Shown here: positions 7,860 to 14,139 of the stretch, piece by piece
Layout of the letters: each line of letters begins with the position of its first letter
Numbering within the stretch: the first letter of the stretch is position 1
NCBI GenBank assembly: GCA_027046415.1
Contig: JALTYW010000053.1
Coordinates: forward strand, 1-19,304
Source: Sulfurovum sp.
GTDB lineage: Bacteria; Campylobacterota; Campylobacteria; Campylobacterales; Sulfurovaceae
Direction of reading: 5' to 3'
Length of the DNA: 19,304 bases
The notes under the pieces: model-generated
The model's database searches: none
What the model was told of the DNA's origin: nothing
The model's input: only the letters and a program-made list of their open reading frames with translations
Made by a program: the position numbers and the translations under genes

Positions 7860-8441
7860 ATGAGTAAAGTAAGCGCAAACAGATTGCTGCAGCGTGCAGA
7901 AGAGGAGTTCCTGCAAGGGGATTTCAAAATGGCACTCCAGACATACGGGCTGCTGTTAAAAGATTATCCTGCAATGGATGAGGCAAAGGTAGGGGTCTAT
8001 CTGAGTGATCTTGGTATCGAAAGTGCAGAAGAGGCACAGGCACTTTTTGATTACTATCAGGTACTCAAGCAGGAGAGGGAGAATGCTGCCGATATTATTG
8101 ACGGCTTGATAGAATCACTTTCAACAACCAAAATGCAGCTAAGTGAACTTTTGGTTGATCCTGTTCAGGAGCAGATAGAGTATGGTGAAGGTATTCGATA
8201 CAGTGACTTCCTTGAACTTGTTGAGAGCAGAGGGAGTTTTAAAAAAGCCTTCGAAGATATTATGTTTTCAACCAAGGTTGTCATTACGGACAAGGATCAG
8301 TTTATCGATTTTGTGACACGCCTTGCCAAAGAGGGCTTCGATGAAATGGCATTGAACTATCTTGATGCTACCACAACTCTTTTTGGGGATGACCAGGACG
8401 TATTGGCACTTTACAATGTAGTGAAAGGAATGAAACAGTGA
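7860..8441 (+). CDS. TPR-like protein of unknown function between nifU-like gene and murE
   Basis: Not recognised as a named family. The protein has 193 residues, is acidic, and is predicted mostly helical with no signal peptide or membrane segment. The N-terminal part, LLQRAEEEFLQGDFKMALQT (about residues 9-28) followed by YGLLLKDYP, looks like one tetratricopeptide-type helix pair, and the C-terminal GFDEMALNYLDATTTLFGDD may be another. It begins 1 nt after the preceding stop, and its TGA overlaps the murE GTG start, so the three genes are translationally coupled. I recall a protein of similar size at this position in Campylobacter and Helicobacter, which would make it a conserved phylum-specific gene; the function is unknown. 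Confidence 0.85.
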   Translation: MSKVSANRLLQRAEEEFLQGDFKMALQTYGLLLKDYPAMDEAKVGVYLSDLGIESAEEAQALFDYYQVLKQERENAADIIDGLIESLSTTKMQLSELLVDPVQEQIEYGEGIRYSDFLELVESRGSFKKAFEDIMFSTKVVITDKDQFIDFVTRLAKEGFDEMALNYLDATTTLFGDDQDVLALYNVVKGMKQ

Positions 8442-9736
8442 AACTCCCTTTCCATGAGAAAGGGTATACCTTTCTTACAGACAATACTGCAAAACTGGAT
8501 AGTGATACGCTTTTCCTTAAAACAGCACAGAATACTCCCTACTTTGAAAAACTTGATATTAAACCAGACTATATAACGCCCAAAGAGTTGATCGTATTAT
8601 GGGGCATTGGCCATATGCGTGTCGTAGGGGTAACGGGTACCAATGGAAAAACAACGGTGACTGCAGCGATTTACTCCTTCCTTCTTGACCTTGGTGAAAA
8701 GCCTGCACTGCAGGGCACAAGAGGACTATTTGCCGACGAAGAGCGTATTGAAGAGAAGAGTATGACTACGCCCTCTATTCTTGAAACGCTTCACAATATG
8801 AAACAAACAGCCGATATGGGGTGTAACTACTTTATTATGGAGGTGAGCTCCCATGCTATCCATCAGCAGCGTATCGAAGGGATCGATTTTACGCTGAAGG
8901 TACATACCAATGTTACCAGTGACCATCTTGACTATCATGGAACCATCGAAGAGTACAGACGGGTCAAGAGCCTTTTTTTTGCAGATGATACGATGAAACT
9001 GCTGAACAAAGATGACATCAGACATATCACCTATAACCCTAAAAATGCCTACAGTTACGGTGTAGACGAGCCGGCAACATATAAAGTACAGGCATTTTCT
9101 TTGTTGCACGGCATTACGGCAGGCATAAAACATCTACGGGAAGAAGCAACCTTCCATTCTCCTATGGTAGGGCTTTTTAATCTTTTCAACCTGATGGCTG
9201 CAGTGGGTTCTGTACATCTACTTACCAAGCGGCCTCTTCAGGAAGTGTGTGATGTTGTGGAGAACTTTGCTGGTGTTTCCGGACGCATGGAGGTTGTAAG
9301 CCGTGATCCACTTGTGATTGTAGACTTTGCCCATACTGATGATGGTATGCATGCTGTGCTTGAGTCAATGAAAGATAGAGATATCTCTGTAGTATTTGGT
9401 GCAGGCGGAAACCGTGACAAAGAGAAACGTCCACGCATGGGTGCCGTTGCCGGACGCTATGCCAACAAGATTTACGTTACCTCTGACAACCCACGCGATG
9501 AAGTACCTGAAATGATCCTTGAAGACATTCTCAAAGGGCTTGTAGGCAAAGAGCATGTCACTGCCTGTCCGGATAGGCAATTGGCGATAAAAATGGCACT
9601 TGATGCGCTTGAACCCAATGAAGTGCTGTTGATCCTTGGCAAGGGTGATGAGGATTATCAGGAGATCAAAGGGGTGAAGTATCCTTTTGATGATCGTGAA
9701 GTGGTTCGGGAGCTTTTGGCGGGAAAAGAGGTGTAG
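8438..9736 (+). CDS. murE: UDP-MurNAc-L-Ala-D-Glu:meso-diaminopimelate ligase
   Basis: Adds meso-diaminopimelate to UDP-MurNAc-dipeptide in peptidoglycan synthesis in the cytosol. It has 432 residues, shorter than E. coli MurE (495) mainly in the N-terminal domain. The ATP-binding motif is GVTGTNGKTTVTAA (P-loop about residues 67-73). Also visible are TNVTSDHLDYHGT, the carbamylated-lysine candidate K177 (RRVKSLFF), DFAHTDDGM and GAGGNRDKEKRP. The DNPR motif at 350-353 is the signature for diaminopimelate rather than lysine. Translation starts at GTG (8438), overlapping the previous stop. Two hairpins follow the stop. Confidence 0.96.
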   Translation: MKLPFHEKGYTFLTDNTAKLDSDTLFLKTAQNTPYFEKLDIKPDYITPKELIVLWGIGHMRVVGVTGTNGKTTVTAAIYSFLLDLGEKPALQGTRGLFADEERIEEKSMTTPSILETLHNMKQTADMGCNYFIMEVSSHAIHQQRIEGIDFTLKVHTNVTSDHLDYHGTIEEYRRVKSLFFADDTMKLLNKDDIRHITYNPKNAYSYGVDEPATYKVQAFSLLHGITAGIKHLREEATFHSPMVGLFNLFNLMAAVGSVHLLTKRPLQEVCDVVENFAGVSGRMEVVSRDPLVIVDFAHTDDGMHAVLESMKDRDISVVFGAGGNRDKEKRPRMGAVAGRYANKIYVTSDNPRDEVPEMILEDILKGLVGKEHVTACPDRQLAIKMALDALEPNEVLLILGKGDEDYQEIKGVKYPFDDREVVRELLAGKEV

Positions 9737-9751
9737 CCGTTATTGGTTATG

Positions 9752-9797
9752 GGGAAAGTGGATTTCCCGTTATCCCGCATTCTATGCGCGGGATTTT
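9752..9797 (+). terminator. Tandem hairpins after murE, probable terminator
   Basis: Hairpin 1 is GGGAAA (9752-9757) with TTTCCC (9763-9768). Hairpin 2 is ATCCCGC (9772-9778) with GCGGGAT (9788-9794), whose stem ends in TTTT (9794-9797). The second has the form of an intrinsic terminator with a short T tract. Directly before them, at 9741-9754, are one intact and one degenerate TATTGGT heptamer. Confidence 0.6.
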
Positions 9798-9838
9798 GAC
9801 GTATATTAGCTGAGTGACACAAAGATTCCTGCTTCCCC

Positions 9839-9863
9839 TTTGGAATCGGAGGCTTTAGCCCCG
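9839..9863 (+). repeat. Dispersed intergenic repeat, copy 1 (25 nt, second copy at 14733-14757)
   Basis: These 25 bases are identical to 14733-14757, about 4.9 kb away, both in intergenic DNA and in the same orientation. The core CGGAGGCTTTAGCCCCG folds as CGG-(A)-GGC / GCC-CCG with a TTTA loop and one bulged A. In this copy the repeat is preceded by GATTCC (9824-9829), which makes an inverted pair with its own GGAATC (9842-9847). The rest of the 241-nt spacer between murE and the - strand operon contains no supportable gene. Confidence 0.7.
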
Positions 9864-9960
9864 TATAGACGTTATCGAGTCAATTAACATTAGGGCAGGG
9901 TTAAAGCACTCGGTTCAGAAAGGTAGTTAAGATTTGCTTCAGTCAAACCTTGAAAATCTG

Positions 9961-9987
9961 TCCTTAGTCCTTAGTCCTTAGTCCTTT
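9961..9987. repeat. Heptamer tandem repeat (TCCTTAG x3 plus partial copy)
   Basis: Three perfect head-to-tail copies of TCCTTAG (9961-9981) are followed by the partial copy TCCTTT. On the - strand the unit reads CTAAGGA, and one copy supplies the stop codon of the membrane-protein gene that ends at 9978. Because 7 is not a multiple of 3, the three copies place a stop codon in every frame on both strands (TAG on +, TAA on -). Confidence 0.85.
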
Positions 9988-11270
9988 GCCTTCGGTATCG
10001 TCATCTCAAACCTCTCACCCGTTTTTTGCGTATGCACATAGAGTTTCCACGCATGTACAATCTGCCAGAGCATCCAGCCAAAAGAGAGCAGGGTCAAACT
10101 GCCGGCAAGATAGATAATGGGAGTGAAATAGACAGATACAACAAATGCTGCAAGGGTAGCAAGGTGGATGTAAAGGTGCTTCATTGCTGTTTTGGGGTGG
10201 ATGACCTCGTGCATCATGGGTGCAGTGAAGTAGCCTTGTGCATTGAGATGGAACCACGTCAGAAAGGGTACGATCTTGTAGAACATGGCAAATACAATGC
10301 TCAGTGCGAATCCTGCAAAGAAGATGTAGTTGATCGCCTGAAGAGACGGGATAGGATGAAAACGTGTGGTAAGGGTTGCCGATGCGCTAAGTACCAGCAG
10401 CATCATACCTGTGCGCCAGAACCAAACGGTTGCATCGGCTATGGGGCGCTTACGCTGTGAGAGGCGCCGCAGTGTCATCAGTGCGTAGCAGAGAAGAAAG
10501 CCTACAATGACAATGTCGACAAAGAACCAGCTTTGTGCAAAGAAAAACGCACCGATACTCCCAAGAAGCAGCAGCCCGAAAAGGCGTAGTGGCAGTGATT
10601 TGCTGATGAAAGCAGGGTAGGCAGGTGTCACATAGAACATTTCGATCACCTGAAAGGAGATGGAGATAATTAACAGGGTGATCCATCCAAAGAGCCCAAA
10701 GGAGTAGTGTGCTGTTTTGACCTGACTGTAAAGTGTTCCTTCAAGGAGACCGGCGAGAGTAGCGGTAAGATAGAGCGCAAAGAGAGTCAGCAGTATCAAT
10801 GAACTGAGTGCGATAGTCATACCTTTAGTAGAGTGGCTGTGGTTTGGCAGGGCAAGCAGGTTTTTAAGCATGATGAATGCGATGCCGATTATGGTAATAC
10901 CAAGCAGCATAGAAGCGCTTATAAAAAATACCGCTTTACCGGTATAGAAGGCACTCAGCAACAGTAGTACACCGACTACCAATGGGTATTGAACGAGGTT
11001 TGCTTTTTTGACCGGTGCGGTGAGTTTGACGCCGGCAATCACAGGTAGCATCTGAAAGAGTGCTCCAAACATGAACGATAGCATGACACCTAACGTCAGG
11101 GTATGCGTGAGAATGAGTGCCTGTGACGTGTCAGCATTGAAAATGTCTGTGCCAAAGAGAAGTGTCAGTATGCCTGCCAGCAGACCAAAGATGCTACCGG
11201 AGAGAAAAAAACGAAAAACGACCGATATAGGGGGTGCTTGATCGAGAGAAAGACCGTTTTGGCTAAACAT
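9978..11270 (-). CDS. Polytopic membrane protein, heme-copper oxidase subunit I-like / NnrS-like
   Basis: Integral membrane protein of 430 residues with about 12 hydrophobic segments. A conserved-looking THTLTLGVMLSFMFGALFQ stretch (about residues 55-73, with H56 in a TM segment) and FFAGFALSIVFAMFYKIVPF resemble heme-binding regions of heme-copper oxidase subunit I-like and NnrS-like proteins. Assignment to either family is tentative. I chose M at 11270, which overlaps the upstream DUF2249 gene by 8 nt with GAGG 9 nt before it; an upstream ATG at 11381 would add 37 non-hydrophobic residues inside that gene and has no support. It is the last gene of a four-gene operon with hemerythrin and DUF2249 proteins, which suggests a role in handling NO or oxygen. 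The stop lies in the heptamer repeat. Confidence 0.75.
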   Translation of the reverse strand: MFSQNGLSLDQAPPISVVFRFFLSGSIFGLLAGILTLLFGTDIFNADTSQALILTHTLTLGVMLSFMFGALFQMLPVIAGVKLTAPVKKANLVQYPLVVGVLLLLSAFYTGKAVFFISASMLLGITIIGIAFIMLKNLLALPNHSHSTKGMTIALSSLILLTLFALYLTATLAGLLEGTLYSQVKTAHYSFGLFGWITLLIISISFQVIEMFYVTPAYPAFISKSLPLRLFGLLLLGSIGAFFFAQSWFFVDIVIVGFLLCYALMTLRRLSQRKRPIADATVWFWRTGMMLLVLSASATLTTRFHPIPSLQAINYIFFAGFALSIVFAMFYKIVPFLTWFHLNAQGYFTAPMMHEVIHPKTAMKHLYIHLATLAAFVVSVYFTPIIYLAGSLTLLSFGWMLWQIVHAWKLYVHTQKTGERFEMTIPKAKD

Positions 11271-11523
11271 CGCACAGCGCCTCGAGGTCGAGTGATCTGT
11301 CTTTGGCAATAAGGATGTGCCATGTACCCTGCGCATCCTCTTTGTTGAGTACGGAAAACCCCTGCTCTTTGGCAAGTTCAATAAGCGGGATGGGGTTTTT
11401 GCGATGGATCATATAGAAGTAGTTCTTCTCCCCAAGTTCGCGTATGGCGGCGATGGCTCGCTCGAGTGGAACAGGGTGTTCCAGTTCGCGGGCATCGAGA
11501 AAGATCTTGTCTGTCGTCGACAT
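11263..11523 (-). CDS. DUF2249-domain protein
   Basis: Small soluble protein of 86 residues. The N-terminal FLDARELEHPVPLERAIAAI, the central HRKNPIPLIELAKEQGFSV and the C-terminal GTWHILIAKD match the pattern of the DUF2249 family (a TusA-like fold that lacks the TusA cysteine), which commonly travels with hemerythrins and denitrification or NO-response genes. The biochemical role is unknown. It starts 4 nt after the hemerythrin stop, and its TAG lies inside the first codons of the membrane-protein gene, so translation is coupled on both sides. Confidence 0.75.
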   Translation of the reverse strand: MSTTDKIFLDARELEHPVPLERAIAAIRELGEKNYFYMIHRKNPIPLIELAKEQGFSVLNKEDAQGTWHILIAKDRSLDLEALCDV

Positions 11524-11527
11524 GGTA

Positions 11528-11968
11528 TTAGAGGGCTACCTGTTTCATTTTTTCGAGCGTCTCCTCTTTGAGATCAGGCGGAAGCAGTCTTTCGCACATA
11601 GCATAGAGCATCTGCTCCTCTTTCATGTTATGCTGCTGCAGTAGGATCATCATCGATTCACACAAAGAGAGATAGGCATCTTTGTCCTGTGCTTCAAGTG
11701 CTTCTGCCATTTTCCCAATCAGTCCTTTGACCTGTTCATGCTCATAACGCATCACCTGGGTAGGTCCTTGGGTATTGCCTGTCTGGGTTTCAAAGGCTGG
11801 GAAAAGCTCATCTTCTTCGCGTTTGAAATGGGTAAGTGTTTCGTTTGAAAATGTCAAAAACGCTTTTTCGGCTTCTTCCCAGTTACCGTTGGCAGCAGCT
11901 TGTTCTGCTGTGGCAAAGTGGGTATCACACTCTCTGTGCTCGTTAGTCATAAATTGTGAAATGCTCAT
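11528..11968 (-). CDS. Hemerythrin HHE-domain protein
   Basis: Four-helix-bundle protein expected to bind a non-heme di-iron centre that senses or binds O2 or NO. From the chosen start it has 146 residues. Candidate ligands follow the HHE pattern: H11 and D15 (NEHRECD), H47 and E51 (LTHFKREED), H77 (RYEHEQ), and H113 with E117/E118 (QQHNMKEEQML). The start at 11968 is backed by GAGGAGGAGATAC immediately upstream; an in-frame ATG at 12013 lies inside the preceding gene and adds 15 residues unlike a hemerythrin N-terminus. It lies 17 nt after the FmdE-like gene and 4 nt before the DUF2249 gene in one operon. Confidence 0.9.
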   Translation of the reverse strand: MSISQFMTNEHRECDTHFATAEQAAANGNWEEAEKAFLTFSNETLTHFKREEDELFPAFETQTGNTQGPTQVMRYEHEQVKGLIGKMAEALEAQDKDAYLSLCESMMILLQQHNMKEEQMLYAMCERLLPPDLKEETLEKMKQVAL

Positions 11969-11985
11969 CGTATCTCCTCCTCTTT

Positions 11986-12588
11986 TTAATGGATGGTGAT
12001 CATCTGATCCCATAGTGTTTCTGAAAGTAAAATTTTTTCTACGCGTGCTTGCCAGAGTTTTCCGAACATCTCTTTCTCTTCTTGTGTAGCGATGCCTTGA
12101 AGGGCTTTCCCCATTAATGGCTTCATTGCCGGGTCAACTGGAACGATGGAAGGATCGTAGCTTAGGGTGACACGCTCTTCGGTATCGAGTCTTGTCAGTG
12201 TTACTTCACCTTCCATGGGAACATTGTAGCTGAGCAGATTGTCTCTGGAAAAGTTCCCCTGAATACCTTTAAAGCCTCCAGCTCCACTGGCACCAGCAAT
12301 AAAGGAGATGACATTACCGATGACACCGGTAACCCCCTGTGTTTCGTCTTCTCGCATCGAGACATGGATCATGCCTCTTTGCGGCAGGGTATCAGTGTAG
12401 AGTTTCTCAAGCCCTTTGTATGCCATCAGATAGGCGCCGGCTACTGTCGGACAGGAGTGTCCCGCGAGTTTGACACAGTCAAGATAGTCGATCTCTATTT
12501 CCCCCTTTTCAAAAGCGCCGAGAAAATCACTAAGCGGATCGTACAATCTGATGGGCGGTACTTGATCGAAAAAACCAGGGTAGTGCAT
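11986..12588 (-). CDS. FmdE-like protein, first gene of the hemerythrin operon
   Basis: Soluble protein of 200 residues. The segment DYLDCVKLAGHSCPTVAGAY (about residues 34-53) carries the GHxCP motif (H44, C46, with C38 nearby) of the FmdE family, often a metal- or cofactor-binding site. In proteins annotated FmdE outside methanogens the function is generally unknown, and there is no sign of methanogenesis genes here. A second glycine-rich stretch, SFIAGASGAGGFKGIQG, lies at about 95-111. AGGAG 9 nt before the ATG supports the start. It is promoter-proximal, behind an FNR-type box, with hemerythrin, DUF2249 and membrane-protein genes following. The operon context suggests an anaerobic or NO-linked redox role; this is inference. 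Confidence 0.65.
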   Translation of the reverse strand: MHYPGFFDQVPPIRLYDPLSDFLGAFEKGEIEIDYLDCVKLAGHSCPTVAGAYLMAYKGLEKLYTDTLPQRGMIHVSMREDETQGVTGVIGNVISFIAGASGAGGFKGIQGNFSRDNLLSYNVPMEGEVTLTRLDTEERVTLSYDPSIVPVDPAMKPLMGKALQGIATQEEKEMFGKLWQARVEKILLSETLWDQMITIH

Positions 12589-12617
12589 TGTATTATTCTC
12601 CTGTTTTGATTGATGGG

Positions 12618-12659
12618 ATTATAGACCAAAAGATGTAATAAACGGTTGACCTGTATCAA
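12618..12659 (-). promoter_or_regulatory. Promoter with FNR/CRP-family box for the hemerythrin operon
   Basis: On the - strand a perfect TATAAT -10 box (12623 down to 12618) is preceded by TTTTGGTC. Upstream, TTGAT-ACAG-GTCAA (12659 down to 12646) matches the FNR consensus TTGAT-N4-ATCAA with one mismatch. If transcription starts 7 nt after the -10 box (near 12611), the box centre is at -41.5, the classical class II activator position. The regulator could be FNR-, NssR- or DNR-like; the sequence alone cannot decide. Confidence 0.65.
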
Positions 12660-12732
12660 TCTATAGTTAAAGATGGTTTAAGTAAATGAGAGTAAAATAC
12701 TCCTAATTAATTTTTACTATAAAGGATTTCGT

Positions 12733-13110
12733 ATGATGCAAGGTGTACCACAACCGGCTTTCTATATCTTCAAATGTCAGCAGTCGGCACCTCCGGGCAT
12801 GCCAAAACCAAGCTGTGTCAGCCAGAATGATCCCGAGTCTCAGCAGCTTTTCCAGCATTTGGCACAGCAGTTGATGATGAAAGGGATCATCGGTACCGTA
12901 CAGCCGATTCAGACAGGATGTCTCAACCGATGTCAGCAGGGACCGGTGATGCTTGTTGAACCGGGACATACGATGTATGTCGGTTTGACCAAGGAGAAAA
13001 TCGACCGTATTATCGATGAGCACATTATTGGCGGCAAGGTTGTCGAAGAGTATGTGATCCCTGATGAGATGTGGGGCGAACCCGTTCCTCCTTCACAAAT
13101 GGCACGCTAA
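12733..13110 (+). CDS. Thioredoxin-fold [2Fe-2S] ferredoxin
   Basis: Soluble electron carrier of the thioredoxin-like [2Fe-2S] ferredoxin type (as in the 2Fe-2S protein of Aquifex and the NuoE C-domain). It has 125 residues. The four cluster cysteines are C15 (IFKCQQ), C28 (KPSCVSQ), C63 and C67 (TGCLNRCQQGPVMLVEPG), giving C-x12-C and C-x3-C. The C-terminal part, IDEHIIGGKVVEEYVIP, is the usual end. AAAGGA at 12721-12726 precedes two tandem ATGs (12733 and 12736); either could be used. It is divergent from the hemerythrin operon, with a 144-nt shared intergenic region. The physiological partner is not evident. Confidence 0.9.
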   Translation: MMQGVPQPAFYIFKCQQSAPPGMPKPSCVSQNDPESQQLFQHLAQQLMMKGIIGTVQPIQTGCLNRCQQGPVMLVEPGHTMYVGLTKEKIDRIIDEHIIGGKVVEEYVIPDEMWGEPVPPSQMAR

Positions 13111-13119
13111 GGGTGTGCA

Positions 13120-13145
13120 GCAAAAGGAGTGTATGCCCCTTTTGC
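13120..13145 (+). terminator. Hairpin after the ferredoxin gene
   Basis: GCAAAAGG (13120-13127) pairs perfectly with CCTTTTGC (13138-13145), an 8-bp stem 9 nt after the ferredoxin stop. The stem itself provides an A run and a T run, but there is no further T tract, so it is a plausible rather than certain intrinsic terminator. Confidence 0.55.
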
Positions 13146-13171
13146 CCATTACAATTTCTTCACAATTACTG

Positions 13172-13199
13172 TATAATATAGATAGAATTTCGGTATAAT
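13172..13199 (+). promoter_or_regulatory. Tandem -10 boxes upstream of panD-ybaB
   Basis: Two perfect TATAAT hexamers stand 22 bp apart, at 13172-13177 and 13194-13199. The second shares TTCGGTATAAT with the alpha-operon promoter. Transcription from the second would start near 13206, 26 nt before the panD ATG. No clear -35 hexamers are visible. Confidence 0.6.
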
Positions 13200-13231
13200 T
13201 CCGTCAATTTTAACCAAGCAGGCAGGATGAT

Positions 13232-13600
13232 ATGAACATTACCATGCTTTATTCCAAGTTACACAGAGCGACCGTAACCGATGCGAACCTCAACTATGTG
13301 GGTTCTATTACGATCGATCAGGATCTTCTCGATGCGGCAGCAATGCGTGTCGGACAGAAGATCGATATTGTCAATATCAATAACGGGGAACGTTTTTCTA
13401 CCTATATTATTTCCGGAGAGCGGGGCAAAGGTGATATTTGTCTCAATGGCGCAGCAGCACGGAAAGTGCACAAAGGTGACAAGATCATCATCATTGCCTA
13501 CGCAACGATGAGCGAAGAAGAAGCAGACAGCTACAAACCCAAAATCGTCATTCTCAATGATGACAACACCATTGCCCAGGCATTTGAAGGACTGGAATAA
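13232..13600 (+). CDS. panD: Aspartate 1-decarboxylase proenzyme
   Basis: Pyruvoyl enzyme that makes beta-alanine from L-aspartate for pantothenate and coenzyme A synthesis. It has 122 residues, the normal proenzyme length. The self-cleavage site is G24-S25 in NYVGSITID; after cleavage S25 becomes the pyruvoyl group. Also visible are [12 protein letters not shown] at the start, the [22 protein letters not shown] segment split around residues 62-83, and IIIIAYATM. The stop overlaps the ybaB ATG by one base (TAATG). As I recall, panD and ybaB are also adjacent in Helicobacter. Confidence 0.97.
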   Translation: MNITMLYSKLHRATVTDANLNYVGSITIDQDLLDAAAMRVGQKIDIVNINNGERFSTYIISGERGKGDICLNGAAARKVHKGDKIIIIAYATMSEEEADSYKPKIVILNDDNTIAQAFEGLE

Positions 13601-13914
13601 TGTTTGGCAACGGCTTTGATATGGGCAAGATGACTGAGATGATGTCTCAGATGCAGGAGAAAGCCAAAGAGCTGCAGGAACAGGCGAAAAATGTTGAGTT
13701 GAGCGCAAAAGCAGGCGGCGGCATGGTTGAAGTGCGAGCCAACGGCGCGGGGGAGATCATTGATATCAATATCGATGATTCGCTGCTTGAAGACAAAGAG
13801 TCTTTGCAGATACTGTTGATTTCGGCAATGAATGATGTCAATAAGATGGTTGAGGACAATAAAAAGTCTCAGGCAATGGGAATGCTTGGCGGCATGAACC
13901 CGTTTGGGTCATAA
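13600..13914 (+). CDS. ybaB: YbaB/EbfC family nucleoid-associated protein
   Basis: Small DNA-binding protein of the YbaB/EbfC family that forms tweezer-shaped dimers. It has 104 residues, as usual. The N-terminal helix [20 protein letters not shown] (about residues 11-30) is followed by the core [20 protein letters not shown] and [16 protein letters not shown], with a Met/Gly-rich tail ending NPFGS. It shares one base with the panD stop and probably depends on it for translation. Its stop is 1 nt from the stop of the small convergent ORF on the other strand. Confidence 0.93.
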   Translation: MFGNGFDMGKMTEMMSQMQEKAKELQEQAKNVELSAKAGGGMVEVRANGAGEIIDINIDDSLLEDKESLQILLISAMNDVNKMVEDNKKSQAMGMLGGMNPFGS

Positions 13915-13915
13915 G

Positions 13916-14041
13916 CTAACGTTTGATATCTACGAGATAGCCAAATTCTTTGGAACGCTTCAGTTTCAAGATGACTTTGGTGCTTATGGCATGTCTGCCT
14001 TCCCGCTTTGCCACTCTTCTGATTGTACTGCTGAGTTTCAT
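13916..14041 (-). CDS. Small, very basic 41-residue protein of unknown function
   Basis: An ORF of 41 codons starts with ATG at 14041 and ends with TAG at 13916. It is preceded by AAAGGAG with a 5-nt spacer (sequence AAAGGAGAAAGC before the ATG), as strong as any ribosome binding site in the window. The peptide begins MKLSSTIRRVAKREGRH and ends SKEFGYLVDIKR; 13 of 41 residues are Lys or Arg, with no cysteine and no hydrophobic segment, so a nucleic-acid-binding role is conceivable. I recognise no family. It is convergent to ybaB and divergent from the ankyrin gene, filling an otherwise empty 225-nt gap. Confidence 0.6.
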   Translation of the reverse strand: MKLSSTIRRVAKREGRHAISTKVILKLKRSKEFGYLVDIKR

Positions 14042-14072
14042 GCTTTCTCCTTTATATGATTGAAATTATTGA

Positions 14073-14086
14073 TGTCCTGTAGGACA
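14073..14086. promoter_or_regulatory. 14-bp palindrome between divergent small ORF and ankyrin gene
   Basis: TGTCCT-GT-AGGACA is a perfect inverted repeat with 6-bp arms and a 2-bp centre, too tight for an RNA hairpin loop and therefore more like a dimeric regulator site. On the + strand it lies 6 nt before a possible -10 box TACTAT (14093-14098), where bound protein would block RNA polymerase. On the - strand AATAAT follows it. No regulator can be named. Confidence 0.4.
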
Positions 14087-14139
14087 GCGCCATACTATCA
14101 AGGATTGGCAACACAACGGTAACACGCAAAGGAGTGACC

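Noticed and set aside
11271..11381. Upstream start adding 37 residues to the membrane protein
   Set aside because: The extension is basic, lies wholly within the DUF2249 gene in another frame, and the ATG at 11270 gives the expected short N-terminus before the first membrane segment.
11969..12013. Upstream start adding 15 residues to the hemerythrin
   Set aside because: GAGGAGGAG lies directly before the ATG at 11968, and the extension overlaps the end of the preceding gene.
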